Shown here: positions 35,211-44,425 of the stretch, piece after piece
Position numbering within the stretch: the first letter of the stretch is position 1
Layout: every line of letters begins with the position of its first letter
Assembly: GCF_008065135.1 (NCBI RefSeq)
Contig: NZ_CP042914.1
Span: 1,860,001-1,924,000 of the forward strand
From: Roseimaritima ulvae
GTDB taxonomy: Bacteria; Planctomycetota; Planctomycetia; Pirellulales; Pirellulaceae
DNA: 64,000 nt
Reading direction: 5' to 3'
Translations under genes and position numbers: made by a program
Notes under the pieces: model-generated
The model's input: only the letters and a program-made list of their open reading frames with translations
What the model was told of the DNA's origin: nothing
The model's database searches: none

Positions 35211-35522
35211 GTGGCTTTCGGCGTACTCGAGATCCATTGGGCCACTCAGCTCCGCGGCGAGCCGGCGCGGGTTGAGCTGACTGATTACTTCGCCGAAGCC
35301 TTTAATCTGGAGATACTGGACGAAGCGAAATCGCGTGTGCAGAAGCGCGTCAATGCCACGCGTTGGCAAAGTTGGGATCTCTTGAGCAATTATGCCTTGT
35401 CCGGCAAAGAAGTTTCAGTGAAACTGGGAATCTCCGTCGGCGTGGCCTACGCCAACAAAAACCAGGTGCAAAATCTGATCAAGGAGTAGATCGAGCGACT
35501 GGAGGCAGGAAAACCGGCGTAG
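35211..35522 (+). pseudogene. ECF sigma factor remnant with an amber stop
   Basis: The frame preserves the C-terminal half of a planctomycete ECF sigma factor: LEILDEAKSRVQKRVNATRW, then a region 4 helix-turn-helix at GKEVSVKLGISVGVAYANK and NQVQNLIKE. Directly after IKE comes TAG (35487), then the same frame continues IERLEAGKPA and a normal stop at 35520. IKE-x-IERLEAGK is the family's usual ending, so the TAG is a nonsense mutation (probably from GAG). Region 2 is also missing at the 5' end. It therefore cannot act as a sigma factor. Confidence 0.78.
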
Positions 35523-35524
35523 TC

Positions 35525-35698
35525 GTGTGCTGCTTGCAATCCGAGCTGGCCCACTACTACCAAGTTCTGCTCGACTCCGCGGAGGTCAAAACCCGGACAA
35601 AAATTGCTCGGTGCCTGGGTGTGTCTCGGGCTCGCGTGACACGGGTACTCAGTAGACTTAAGCGGGCAATCGCGAATCCTCCCGCTTCACGCCCTTAA
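35525..35698 (+). pseudogene. Helix-turn-helix fragment
   Basis: A short frame encodes ELAHYYQVLLDSAEVKTRTK and IARCLGVSRARVTRVLSRLK, the helix-turn-helix that accompanies serine recombinases and similar proteins in planctomycetes. Only the HTH is left (57 codons from a GTG), beginning right after the sigma remnant. It may be a small protein but most likely is another fragment. Confidence 0.5.
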
Positions 35699-35722
35699 GG
35701 CAACGCGGAGCAATCTATCAAG

Positions 35723-37021
35723 ATGAATACCCGATCAAAAACGGATGACTCCCGACGCGCCGTTCTCAAGGCGGCCGGAGTCTCTATCGCCCTGCCGTTG
35801 CTTGAGTCTTTCGATGTTGACAGCGCGGTGGCTGCAGAGAAGCGGGACGAATCAGCAAAGAGGATGGTCTTTGTCAGCACGGGACTGGGGATGAACCCTC
35901 GGACATTTTTTCCCGACGAGTATGGTGCTGATTTTGCTCCGTCTCCGGTCTTGCCGGCCATGATGAAGCATCGCGGTGAGTTCACGTTGTTCTCGCATAT
36001 GGACCACCCGAATATCTTCACCAAACACGCCGGCATCAAATCGCTGCTCAATGGTGTGCTGAACAAGAACGCCCGCCCCGGCCAGAACATTTCGATCGAT
36101 CAGGTTGCCGCGAATCACGTTGGCTATACAACGCGGTTTCCTTCGCTGCACATTTCGCTCGGCGGCGCCGAGAGCGCTTCGTATAGCTCGTCCGGAATTC
36201 TGCTGCGGCAGGAGACTTCGCCGGAAGCTCTGTTCAAGAAACTCTTCGTGGCTGACTCGGCGGCTGCCCGCAAGGCTCGCGCGCTGGAACTGGAAGAACA
36301 GGGCAGCGTGCTTGATCTGGTCCGCACGCGGGCTCGCCGCTTGGAACGCAGCGTCAGTCGCACAGACCGGGCGAAGCTGGACGAATACCTGACCGCGATC
36401 CGGGAAGCGGAAGAACGCCTTCAAGGAAAGCGTCGTTGGCAGAACATCCAAAAGCCCGAAGTTTCGAAAGACGAGTACGATCCCACGGCGCGAGGACACG
36501 GTGACTTGGACTACGGATTCCTCGGGCCGGTCATGTTCGACCTGCTGGCACTCGCCCTGCAGTCAGATTCCAGCCGGGTCATTACCGCGAACTTCTCGAT
36601 GCACAACCGTGTGATTGAAATCGACGGGGTGACCAAGGGCTACCACACGCTTTCCCATCACGGCAACCGCGAGAGTCATCTCCGCGAGCTGCAGGCCATC
36701 GAAACGTTTTACATCGAGCAGCTATCGAGGTTCATCGGCAGACTGAAGGGAATCAATACCAGTGGCGGCTCGCTCCTGGATGACACGATGGTGTTCTTCG
36801 GCAGCGGCCTCAGCGATGCGTCCCGACACTCCAACCGTAATTTGCCAATCATCCTGGCTGGCGGCGGGCTGAAGCATCAAGGCCACTACGACGCCGTGCA
36901 GCGACACAGCGGCAAACAAACTCCATTGAACAATCTCTTTACCACCATGCTTCAGCACTTCGGTATCGAGATCGACTCTTTCAATGGCGCAACCGGAAAT
37001 CTGAATCACGTTCTTGCTTAA
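35723..37021 (+). CDS. DUF1552-family protein with Tat signal
   Basis: 432 residues. Twin arginine SRRAVLKAAGVSIALPLLES indicates Tat export. The blocks KRMVFVSTGLGMNPRTFFPD, PNIFTKHAGIKSLLNGVL, LHISLGGAES, FLGPVMFDLLALALQSDSSR and GYHTLSHHGNRESHLRELQ define DUF1552, a fold related to DUF1501 and sulfatases. In planctomycetes it is paired with DUF1592-type cytochromes, exactly as here. The next gene's ATG lies one base after the stop, so the two are translationally coupled. The biochemical role is unknown; an export-linked partner of the cytochrome is expected. Confidence 0.92.
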   Translation: MNTRSKTDDSRRAVLKAAGVSIALPLLESFDVDSAVAAEKRDESAKRMVFVSTGLGMNPRTFFPDEYGADFAPSPVLPAMMKHRGEFTLFSHMDHPNIFTKHAGIKSLLNGVLNKNARPGQNISIDQVAANHVGYTTRFPSLHISLGGAESASYSSSGILLRQETSPEALFKKLFVADSAAARKARALELEEQGSVLDLVRTRARRLERSVSRTDRAKLDEYLTAIREAEERLQGKRRWQNIQKPEVSKDEYDPTARGHGDLDYGFLGPVMFDLLALALQSDSSRVITANFSMHNRVIEIDGVTKGYHTLSHHGNRESHLRELQAIETFYIEQLSRFIGRLKGINTSGGSLLDDTMVFFGSGLSDASRHSNRNLPIILAGGGLKHQGHYDAVQRHSGKQTPLNNLFTTMLQHFGIEIDSFNGATGNLNHVLA

Positions 37022-37022
37022 C

Positions 37023-39377
37023 ATGAACACCAAGACCCTCTTTCCACTCGTATGCCTGGTCATGTTGGTCTCCGCTGCATGGGGGCACGCGGACGACCAA
37101 TACGCGCCTGTTCAGCCGTTTCTCAATCGCTATTGCGTGAATTGCCACGGCGCGACGAAGCAGAAGGGGGAAGTGCGTCTGGATGACATGGCCGAAATCG
37201 ATGGCGCTCTTTGGAGTGACATCTACGACCAAATCCATGACGCCAACATGCCACCTGAGGACGCTCGTCAGCCTTCAGCGAATGAGCGTGCCGACATTGC
37301 CGGGCTTGTTCTGCAGATTTCGCGAGACGAAGCCTTTTCGATCTCGACCGGCTATCGGCGTCTGAACCGCCGTGAGTTTCGTAACACCGTTCGTGATCTG
37401 CTGGGCCTGAAGCCCGGCATCTATGACCCCGCATCCCGAGTCTTCAAAGACGATGTCGATGGTGGCTTTGACACCAATGCGGACGAACTGGTCATCTCCA
37501 ACGAACTGCTTCTGGAGTACCTCGAATCAGCCGAACACAGTTTGCGGATGGCTCTGTTTCTGGAAGACCTGACGCCACCGGTGACAAGAGTCGTCGATTT
37601 CAAGCCGGGGAGGCTGCAGGGCGGAGATAGACGCTTCACCACGAACAAGAAGAAATCGACCGTGCTGCGGGGATCGGGGCAGTATTACGCGAGTGAAGGG
37701 GCTCGCAGGGTAACAATAGCGGGCAACTACAGGATCACGGTCAATGCCGCCGGAGTCGACCGCAACAACTATGGCAGGATGAAGTTCCCGCCAGCAAGCG
37801 GCCCGATCAGGATGGGCATCGGCACCCGGCTGGACAGCGAGGGCCAACAGTCCACATCAAATCTGGCGGAGTCTTTTGATCTGCAGGATGGCGAGTTCAA
37901 AGATTACAGCGTTGTGGTCTGGCTTGAGAATGGTGCCTATCCGTGGGTTGGATTCCTGAACGGTGCCGGCAAACCTGCGTCCAGCATCCGCCAAGCGATT
38001 CGGCAACGGAAAGTCGATCCTAAAGAGGTCAGCCCGAAGAATTACCTCGGCCCCGGTGTGGAAGTGACCGGGTTCCGCGTCGAAGGTCCGCTGGACCCGG
38101 ATTGGCCGCCCAAGACCTATCGGACTGTATTCCAGACGGATGAGATGCCCGACTTCGGGAATGCCGAAGTTCGCGCTTCGCTGATCGAACGGTTTTTGAC
38201 GCGGGCTTTCCGCCGTCCGGCTACCGAACAGGATGTGAAGGACTACCTCGAATATCTCAACAGACAGTATCAGCAGACGTCGGATTGGCACGAGGCATTC
38301 ATCAAGACCTTCGCCGCTGTCATGGCCTCACACGACTTCCTCTACATCAAGGAAGAAATCGGTCCACTTCCGCCGTTCGAACTGGCCAGCCGTCTGTCCT
38401 ATTTCCTGTGGAGCACGATGCCCGATACGGAGCTGTTCCAGCTTGCGAGTTCCGGCAGGATTCTCAACGCGGAAGTCTACGCGGCGCAGGTTGACCGAAT
38501 GCTCCACGATCGGAGAACGGATGAATTCGTACGCGGGTTTGCCACACAATGGCTCTCGCTCGATCTGCTAGGCACGATGCCGCCGGACATCAAAGACCGG
38601 CGCTACGCTGCTTACCACAAGAGCAAATACGAGGCAGCTTTTCGGAGCGAAACGCTGCACTTTTTCCGACATGTTCTTTTTGAGAATCAACCTGTCGGCG
38701 ACTTCCTCGATTCCGACTATGTGATCATCAATAACACGCTGGCAGACGTTTACAAACTGCCCTTCGAAGGCGGTTCCGAATTCCAACGCGTATCGCTGCC
38801 CAAGGGATCCGTGCGCGGCGGGCTGCTGGGACACGGCAGTATCCTCGCCCTGACTTCCAACGGCGTCGAAACCCTGCCCGTGACCCGTGGCCACTGGATC
38901 CTGGACGAACTATTGGGGACGCCACCTCCCGCTCCACCGGAAGAGGTTCCTGCTCTGGTTCCTGATCTGAATGGAGTGGATACACCACGCGACCAGCTGG
39001 TTCGTCACCGGAAAGCCCCAGCCTGCTTCGAATGCCACAAGCAGATGGACCCGCTCGGCCTAGCTCTGGAGAGTTTTGATGTCATCGGCAGACACCGAAC
39101 GAAATACGAGACAGGACCGAAGATCGATCCTTCCGGCGAGATGTTCGGTACCAGGTTTGAGGACGTTACGGAGTTGCGCGAGATCCTCCGCTCCCAAGAA
39201 GACCAATTCGCGAAGAGCCTGATCGTCAAACTGGCTGAATACGCGAAGGGGCGAAGGCTGAACCGGCGCGACCTCGACCTCGTGGATCAGGTCGCGGCGA
39301 AATCGAAGGCGGATGAATATCGATTCGAATCGATGCTACGGCACCTGCTAATGAGCAATCTGATGAGCGAGCGATAA
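37023..39377 (+). CDS. DUF1592-type planctomycete cytochrome C (DUF1587/1595/1592/1588/1585)
   Basis: 784 residues from ATG 37023. A signal peptide ends near residue 23 (SAAWGHA). Haem motif C38-VN-C41-H42 is followed by DUF1587 (YRRLNRREFRNTVRDLLGLK, about 105-165), a beta-rich stretch with a carbohydrate-binding look, DUF1595 (FLTRAFRRPATEQDVKDYLE, about 385-425), DUF1592 (ELASRLSYFLWSTMPDTELF, about 450-580), DUF1588 (RGGLLGHGSILALTSNGVET, about 595-690) with a second CFECHKQMDPLGLALE, and DUF1585 at the end. It is expected in the periplasm and haem-bearing. It forms an operon with the DUF1552 gene. Substrate unknown. Confidence 0.93.
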   Translation: MNTKTLFPLVCLVMLVSAAWGHADDQYAPVQPFLNRYCVNCHGATKQKGEVRLDDMAEIDGALWSDIYDQIHDANMPPEDARQPSANERADIAGLVLQISRDEAFSISTGYRRLNRREFRNTVRDLLGLKPGIYDPASRVFKDDVDGGFDTNADELVISNELLLEYLESAEHSLRMALFLEDLTPPVTRVVDFKPGRLQGGDRRFTTNKKKSTVLRGSGQYYASEGARRVTIAGNYRITVNAAGVDRNNYGRMKFPPASGPIRMGIGTRLDSEGQQSTSNLAESFDLQDGEFKDYSVVVWLENGAYPWVGFLNGAGKPASSIRQAIRQRKVDPKEVSPKNYLGPGVEVTGFRVEGPLDPDWPPKTYRTVFQTDEMPDFGNAEVRASLIERFLTRAFRRPATEQDVKDYLEYLNRQYQQTSDWHEAFIKTFAAVMASHDFLYIKEEIGPLPPFELASRLSYFLWSTMPDTELFQLASSGRILNAEVYAAQVDRMLHDRRTDEFVRGFATQWLSLDLLGTMPPDIKDRRYAAYHKSKYEAAFRSETLHFFRHVLFENQPVGDFLDSDYVIINNTLADVYKLPFEGGSEFQRVSLPKGSVRGGLLGHGSILALTSNGVETLPVTRGHWILDELLGTPPPAPPEEVPALVPDLNGVDTPRDQLVRHRKAPACFECHKQMDPLGLALESFDVIGRHRTKYETGPKIDPSGEMFGTRFEDVTELREILRSQEDQFAKSLIVKLAEYAKGRRLNRRDLDLVDQVAAKSKADEYRFESMLRHLLMSNLMSER

Positions 39378-39634
39378 CATGACGGCCTCCCCGTACCAAA
39401 CCAATCCGGAGAGAGTCAGCAGACCCGGTCTGACTCACTGAGGATACGCCATAAGGCGACAGGGCTCGGCGAGACTAGGCCATCAGCTGCCTTGCCCTGG
39501 CAGAAGTGTGGTTTCGGTTTCCATGGATATCAAGTTGGCTTCGCTCCCTCGGCTTGAGCCGAGGTCATCGAGTATCATCAGGGTAGATCGAATCTTCCCT
39601 TACAGCGACTCCTCCTTACCCCTCGAGTGGATGA

Positions 39635-41590
39635 ATGGCGATTTCCCAACTCCGCGCCCTTCTCTTCCTGACGTTTACGATTCTTGTTCAACTGCCCAGT
39701 TCCGCAGCGGAGCTTCGTAAGTGGACGACCAGCGACGGCAGATTTGAAACGCAAGCTGAACTGGTTGAAGCTAACGAGTCAGCAGTGACGTTGAAAAGAG
39801 CGGATCGTAACGTAATCACACTTTCAATCAGCAAGCTCAGTAAGCCGGACCGCGATTATGTCCAAGCCTGGCTACTTCAACGTAAACAGTCCGAGACATG
39901 GAGACCAGGCATTGTGCCGGACGTCTTGGGGGAACAGGTCGACTTGCTGTCGATGATCGACCCTGCCAATGACACGCAAGCAGGAAAGTGGGAGCGTGAC
40001 GCAAACGCGCTTGTGTCGTCAGGTTCGTCGCGAGCAAGAATATTGCTCCCACATTCCGTTTCAGGTTCCTATCAACTCAGGCTTATCGCGCAGCGGCAAC
40101 TGGACACGGGGTCGCTTAACATTGGTCTGGTGGTCGGCGGTCGGCATCAAGTGCTCGCCATCGTTGATTACGGCAGGTCGAAGAGATCGGGATTAGCCTG
40201 GATCGACGAAAAGAACGAACCCGCCAATTCGACGTTTTATCGCACGCCGGTATTAACGACGGGGCGTGATTCCGAAATCGTTTGTACGGTTCACTACAGT
40301 CATTTACGTGTCACCTGCGACGGTAAAACGATCATCGAGTGGACCGGCGATCCATCCCGCCTGACACTGCACCCCAATTTCAAAGTTCCCGGCGACCGAC
40401 TTTTTCTCGAGACCGTACACGGCAGTTTCCGCATCTCCCAGGTGCAATACCTACCGATTCGCGAGTCCGAACTTCGCCGATACAAACCTCGCGGCAAGCC
40501 ATCACCGGCTGATTCGGTTGCTTTGATCGAACATCCACTTGGTCATGGAAGTGGGTTTCTGGCAGCCCCCAATTTATTGGTAACGAATCATCATGTCATC
40601 GAGGATGCGTCCGCAGACGACCTGAAGATCTTCTTTCCAGGGGAAAGCGATTCCGTCAATGTACATGCCGTCCTGTTTGCGGATGCCGATCGAGACCTGG
40701 CAATTCTTTCGCTTGAAACCCCGCGAGCCCCATTGGCGGTTGCCTACGACGGATATGTGCCACAGGGCGAGTCGGTTCAGTTGCGGGGCAACCCCACAAT
40801 TGGTGGAGGGGTAACGCTGAGAAACGCGGTGGTGAAGGGAACCACACGGTCCATGGTGCGCGTGAATGGCTTCGATTTTTTGCAGGTCGATGCAGCCATT
40901 GATTCCGGTTCCAGTGGCGGTCCGATTTTGAATGAGCTGGACCAGGTCGTTGGAGTCATCGCCATGAAAGCGACCGACGAAGGAGAGAAGTTGATGCAAG
41001 AAGGGCTCGCTCGTCTGGATGACTCGTTTAAGAACAAATCAAGGCAACAAACTCAGGACGGCATCGCGTTTGGAATCCCGGCACGGGATGTGGCCAAGGC
41101 ACTCGACAACGTGCGTGGAATGACCGCGAGGGAGGCGGGACGACGTGCGCAGTTGCATGAAAACCGTGTGCTGTTCCAGCGGCTTGCCACACTTGCGGGC
41201 ATACGATTGCTGGAGGCAAATGTGAACGCCCCGGAAGAAATGCGGCGGCAGGCCGCGCGAGTGGCGGCGAGTCGTGCGGACGACGATTTACTCGTACTGA
41301 TTCCGGCCGAACCGGCGCGTCATCTTCGCTCAGCATTGCAAAGCCAGGACACCCAAAACATCATCGCTTTGCTGCAACAGGACATGGACAAGCATTTGAA
41401 CACGATCCGCAGTAGCCCCTACCTCACTCAAGCGAGCATTCGTGGCTTCAATGCACTGTCACAGCGAATCAAGGCAATCGAGCGTTTTGCGCAGCGGCCT
41501 GGCACGGACTACCGGAGATTCAGCACAACCATGATACGATTTCAAAGCGACGTGACGCGACTAATGGCGGAGATCAAGGAAGAACTGTAG
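39635..41590 (+). CDS. Secreted SHD1-domain trypsin-like serine protease
   Basis: 651 residues. A signal peptide (about 1-24, LLFLTFTILVQLPSSAA) precedes an SHD1 domain (about 26-85, LRKWTTSDGRFETQAELVEA, ISKLSKPDRDYVQAWL), a planctomycete trademark. After a beta-sandwich region, an HtrA/trypsin-like domain carries H near 317 (TNHHVIED), D near 352 (ADADRDLAIL) and S near 427 (DSGSSGGPIL), so the triad is complete. There is no PDZ domain. The C-terminal 200 residues are helical, perhaps for oligomerisation. A periplasmic or surface protease is expected. It stands alone, 257 bp after the cytochrome gene; that gap shows no other feature. Confidence 0.87.
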   Translation: MAISQLRALLFLTFTILVQLPSSAAELRKWTTSDGRFETQAELVEANESAVTLKRADRNVITLSISKLSKPDRDYVQAWLLQRKQSETWRPGIVPDVLGEQVDLLSMIDPANDTQAGKWERDANALVSSGSSRARILLPHSVSGSYQLRLIAQRQLDTGSLNIGLVVGGRHQVLAIVDYGRSKRSGLAWIDEKNEPANSTFYRTPVLTTGRDSEIVCTVHYSHLRVTCDGKTIIEWTGDPSRLTLHPNFKVPGDRLFLETVHGSFRISQVQYLPIRESELRRYKPRGKPSPADSVALIEHPLGHGSGFLAAPNLLVTNHHVIEDASADDLKIFFPGESDSVNVHAVLFADADRDLAILSLETPRAPLAVAYDGYVPQGESVQLRGNPTIGGGVTLRNAVVKGTTRSMVRVNGFDFLQVDAAIDSGSSGGPILNELDQVVGVIAMKATDEGEKLMQEGLARLDDSFKNKSRQQTQDGIAFGIPARDVAKALDNVRGMTAREAGRRAQLHENRVLFQRLATLAGIRLLEANVNAPEEMRRQAARVAASRADDDLLVLIPAEPARHLRSALQSQDTQNIIALLQQDMDKHLNTIRSSPYLTQASIRGFNALSQRIKAIERFAQRPGTDYRRFSTTMIRFQSDVTRLMAEIKEEL

Positions 41591-41733
41591 TCATGTCCTC
41601 CGACAGGCAGATAGTCACCGCGGAGCCCGATTTGGAACGCATCCCTGAAGCGGTTTTTCGGATCTTTAAAAATTCGCATGGCTTGCCAAACGGATGCTCT
41701 TTGGCGAGACCGCCAACACCATCGAAAATCGTA

Positions 41734-41893
41734 TCATCGAACGGTCCCGTCGTATTTCTTGATCGCGCCAGGCGAAAACTCATGCACCATCCAGGCGTCA
41801 GCATTCTTGGGAAGGATTGGGTAGGGAGCCTGAAAGCCTCGTACTCCAGCTGGGGCGAACCCGAATCTTGAGTAGTAGTCCGGGTAGCCGAAG
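41734..41893 (-). pseudogene. GNAT N-acetyltransferase remnant
   Basis: The minus frame reads GYPDYYSRFGFAPAGVRGFQ, PYPILPKNADAWMVHEF and SPGAIKKYDGTVR, then stops at 41734. This copies the C-terminal half of YhbS-type GNAT acetyltransferases (PxYYxRFGF, GLxxPxPV, LxPGALxxxxGTV). The acetyl-CoA loop is not found in the same frame, and frame changes are needed upstream. The surrounding gap (41591-42092) otherwise shows no gene. Confidence 0.65.
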
Positions 41894-42092
41894 CGGTATT
41901 CGGAGAGCTGCCGATGACGGGCACGTGTGGTTCGTAGGCAAACAACGTGGTCGTCTTTTGCTCAGCGTAGTCCCAGGATTGCTGAACTTGCACTTGTTCT
42001 AGCTATCGGCATAAGAGTTGCCTTTTTCAATCCTACTCGTTCATTAGCTGGTCGTGGTGCCACCACGGGCGTCCAACAAGTAGGAGAAACAA

Positions 42093-42548
42093 ATGGCAGA
42101 GCGAATGAGAATCAATGATGAAGTAACGGTCGGTCCCCAACCGGCGGAAGCTGATATTCAGCAACTGCAAGACGATGGGTTCGAATCGGTCGTGAACTTC
42201 CGCACCGACGGTGAAGAGGATCAACCGTTATCACCCGATGACGAAGCCAATGTCGTTGAGTCCGCTGGGATGCGGTACCTCAATATCCCCGTGTCGATGC
42301 AATCGATGGGGCCAGAGCTGGTCGATCAATTCCGCGAGAAATATGAGGAGCTTCCCAAGCCGGTGTTCGCCCACTGTAAGAGTGGAAAGCGTGCTGGAGC
42401 CATGGTGATGATGCACGTTGCGGTCGAGCAAGGTATGAGCGGCGAAGAGACGCTTCAGCAAGCGAAGGAGATGGGATTCGAGTGCGAACAGCCGCAGCTT
42501 GAACAATTCGTTCGGCAATACGTCGACTCGCACGCCGTGTCAAAGTAA
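42093..42548 (+). CDS. DUF442 / protein-tyrosine-phosphatase-like protein
   Basis: 151 residues. FAHCKSGKRAGAMVMMH gives the phosphatase loop HCxxGxxR, and LQDDGFESVVNFRTDGEE and YLNIPVSMQSM are the conserved strands of the DUF442 (beta-lactamase-hydrolase-like) family. The P-loop Cys, Gly and Arg are intact, so catalysis is possible. In many bacteria this domain is fused to or beside persulfide dioxygenases and YeeE/YedE transporters in sulfide-detoxification operons. Here split YeeE/YedE genes follow by 45 bp, which supports the same theme. AGGAG lies about 8 nt before the ATG. Confidence 0.85.
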   Translation: MAERMRINDEVTVGPQPAEADIQQLQDDGFESVVNFRTDGEEDQPLSPDDEANVVESAGMRYLNIPVSMQSMGPELVDQFREKYEELPKPVFAHCKSGKRAGAMVMMHVAVEQGMSGEETLQQAKEMGFECEQPQLEQFVRQYVDSHAVSK

Positions 42549-42592
42549 GACGTCAACCACAAAATCCATTCTCAACGATGGAGGATCGTCAC

Positions 42593-43126
42593 ATGAAACG
42601 CGTGGTAACTGCGAAATCCTGGTCGCCGTACCTGGTCGGTGCGGGCATTGGCATGCACAGCTGGTTTGCCTTTCTCTCGGCCGATCATCCTTTGGGGATT
42701 ACGACCGCGATGGAACACACTGCGGCGCTGGCCGAACAAGCCGTCGTGCCTTCGCTGGAAGAAAACAACAAGTACTTCGAACAGGAATCTCCGAAAATTG
42801 GTTGGCAGTGGATGCTAGTGCTGGGCGTATTCATCGGCGGGTTGGTGAGTTCGCTGGCCTCGGGTGATCGTAATGCACCTGCGGTCCCGCCGCTTTGGCA
42901 CCAACGATTTGGGCCATCAAAAACCAAGCGATTCGTCGCCGCGTTTATCGGCGGCGTACTTTTGCTGTTGGGAGCTCGCATTGCTCAGGGCTGTACCAGC
43001 GGGCATGGAATTAGCGGCACGCTGCAGCTGGCGGCATCCAGCTGGCTGTTTACTGCAATCATCTTTGCCACGGGGATTGCAACTGCATTCACCCTGTATG
43101 GTCGGGAGGGACGAAATCATGTTTGA
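42593..43126 (+). CDS. YeeE/YedE-family membrane protein, N-terminal half (PmpA-like)
   Basis: 177 residues from ATG 42593. A nearer upstream ATG (42578) overlaps the GGAGG that serves as ribosome-binding site, so it is rejected. About five hydrophobic helices are seen, and GARIAQGCTSGHGISG holds the conserved Cys of the family. YeeE/YedE proteins move thiosulfate or other sulfur species across the inner membrane. Here the usual single protein is split into two genes, as in PmpA/PmpB. Its last 8 bases overlap the start of the second half, implying a fixed 1:1 partnership. Confidence 0.86.
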   Translation: MKRVVTAKSWSPYLVGAGIGMHSWFAFLSADHPLGITTAMEHTAALAEQAVVPSLEENNKYFEQESPKIGWQWMLVLGVFIGGLVSSLASGDRNAPAVPPLWHQRFGPSKTKRFVAAFIGGVLLLLGARIAQGCTSGHGISGTLQLAASSWLFTAIIFATGIATAFTLYGREGRNHV

Positions 43127-43703
43127 TCCATTTTGGAAACTCGCACTTGGTCTGTTCACTGGAATCTTATTCGGCGTGCTCTTACAGAAGGGGCGTGTTG
43201 CGAAGTACCAGGTGATCCTCGGTCAGTTTCTGTTGAAAGATTGGACGGTAGTCAAAATCATGGGGACAGCAGTTGTCGTTGGGGCGATTGGTATTTATGC
43301 GTTGCTGCCGACCGAAGCTGTCTCGCTGCACTTAAAACCACTGGACTGGGGCCGCATTGTCACCGGTGGCCTGCTGTTCGGCGTGGGGATGGCGGTTCTG
43401 GGCTATTGTCCGGGGACGGGAGTCGCCGCCTGCGGCGAAGGTCGCAAGGATGCGATGATCGGTCTCGTCGGCATGTTGACCGGAGCGGGGTTGTACGTCG
43501 CAGCCTTTCCCTCGATTGATAATTTTCTGCAGCGATTCGGCAGCGCTGGAAAAATCACACTCGCCAGCGTGACCGGCACGAGTCCATGGCTGTGGATCGG
43601 CGGACTGATTGCACTTGGCTTGGTGGGCATTTTAATGTTCGGTCATGAACGTCCTAAACAGGTTTCCGCCAAACGGAAACGACCGCATCAGGTCACGGGA
43701 TAG
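43119..43703 (+). CDS. YeeE/YedE-family membrane protein, C-terminal half (PmpB-like)
   Basis: 194 residues, ATG at 43119, with GGGAGGG about 8 nt upstream. Helices include FWKLALGLFTGILFGVLLQK and LLFGVGMAVLGYCPGTGVAA. The motif GYCPGTGVAACGEGRKDA carries two conserved Cys and the CPGT turn of this family. It overlaps the upstream half by 8 bp. Together they should form one channel-like sulfur transporter. A ZIP-like membrane protein gene follows by 17 bp and the DUF442 phosphatase precedes, making a four-gene sulfur or redox cluster. Confidence 0.86.
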   Translation: MFDPFWKLALGLFTGILFGVLLQKGRVAKYQVILGQFLLKDWTVVKIMGTAVVVGAIGIYALLPTEAVSLHLKPLDWGRIVTGGLLFGVGMAVLGYCPGTGVAACGEGRKDAMIGLVGMLTGAGLYVAAFPSIDNFLQRFGSAGKITLASVTGTSPWLWIGGLIALGLVGILMFGHERPKQVSAKRKRPHQVTG

Positions 43704-43720
43704 CGAACAGAGGTGGGTTC

Positions 43721-44425
43721 ATGGCATCACTGATCGGAGCCTTGTTTCTCGCGGCCGTCCATCTGTTCGGATGCAAACTACGCTTTTTGGATGTCATCCC
43801 GCGTTCCCGCTGGCTGTCCATCGCCGGCGGCGTCGCGGTTGCCTATGCGTTGCTACACCTGTTGCCAGAGCTGAACGAGTATCACGGTGTATTGCAGGAT
43901 TTTGCTTCCGACACACCGTTTGATTTCATTGCCAGCCACGTGATTTGGTTTTTCGTGCTGCTCGGATTGCTGTTGTTCTACGGATTGGAAAAGGCAGCTT
44001 TGAGTGCGAAGGCTGATTCTCAGAGCAATGGAGTTTTCTGGGTGCATATGGGTGCGTATGCGTTCTACAACGGATTACTCGGTTACCTGTTGGTTCGGGA
44101 ATACCGCGATGTCACTTCGCTCACGCTATTCGTAATTGGCATTGGGCTGCATTTCTTCGTCAACGACCACGCACTGCGTCAACACCATCGAAAACCGTAT
44201 CATCGACGAGGGCGTTGGATCCTTGCCGCAGCCATCCTGTTGGGGTGGGCAGTTGGTATGTCCACCGAGATTCACGAAGTGATCACGGCAACGGTGATCG
44301 CGTTTCTCTCTGGGGGCATCCTGCTCAATAGTTTCAAAGAAGAACTGCCGGAAGAACGTGAAAGTCACTTCGGATCTTTCGCATCAGGAGCCGTTGGTTA
44401 CGCACTGTTGTTAACGTTAACGTAA
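43721..44425 (+). CDS. Multi-pass membrane protein, possibly ZIP-like
   Basis: 234 residues with about seven hydrophobic helices. Possible metal ligands appear in YALLHLLPELNEYH, HFFVNDHALRQHH and STEIHEVITATVIAFLSGGI, and the ending GSFASGAVGYALLLTL is reminiscent of ZIP-family divalent cation transporters, though the match is weak. It lies 17 bp after the YeeE/YedE half on the same strand and is probably in that operon. I do not assign a substrate. An odd shared sequence with the GNAT remnant lies at 44178-44207. Confidence 0.6.
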   Translation: MASLIGALFLAAVHLFGCKLRFLDVIPRSRWLSIAGGVAVAYALLHLLPELNEYHGVLQDFASDTPFDFIASHVIWFFVLLGLLLFYGLEKAALSAKADSQSNGVFWVHMGAYAFYNGLLGYLLVREYRDVTSLTLFVIGIGLHFFVNDHALRQHHRKPYHRRGRWILAAAILLGWAVGMSTEIHEVITATVIAFLSGGILLNSFKEELPEERESHFGSFASGAVGYALLLTLT

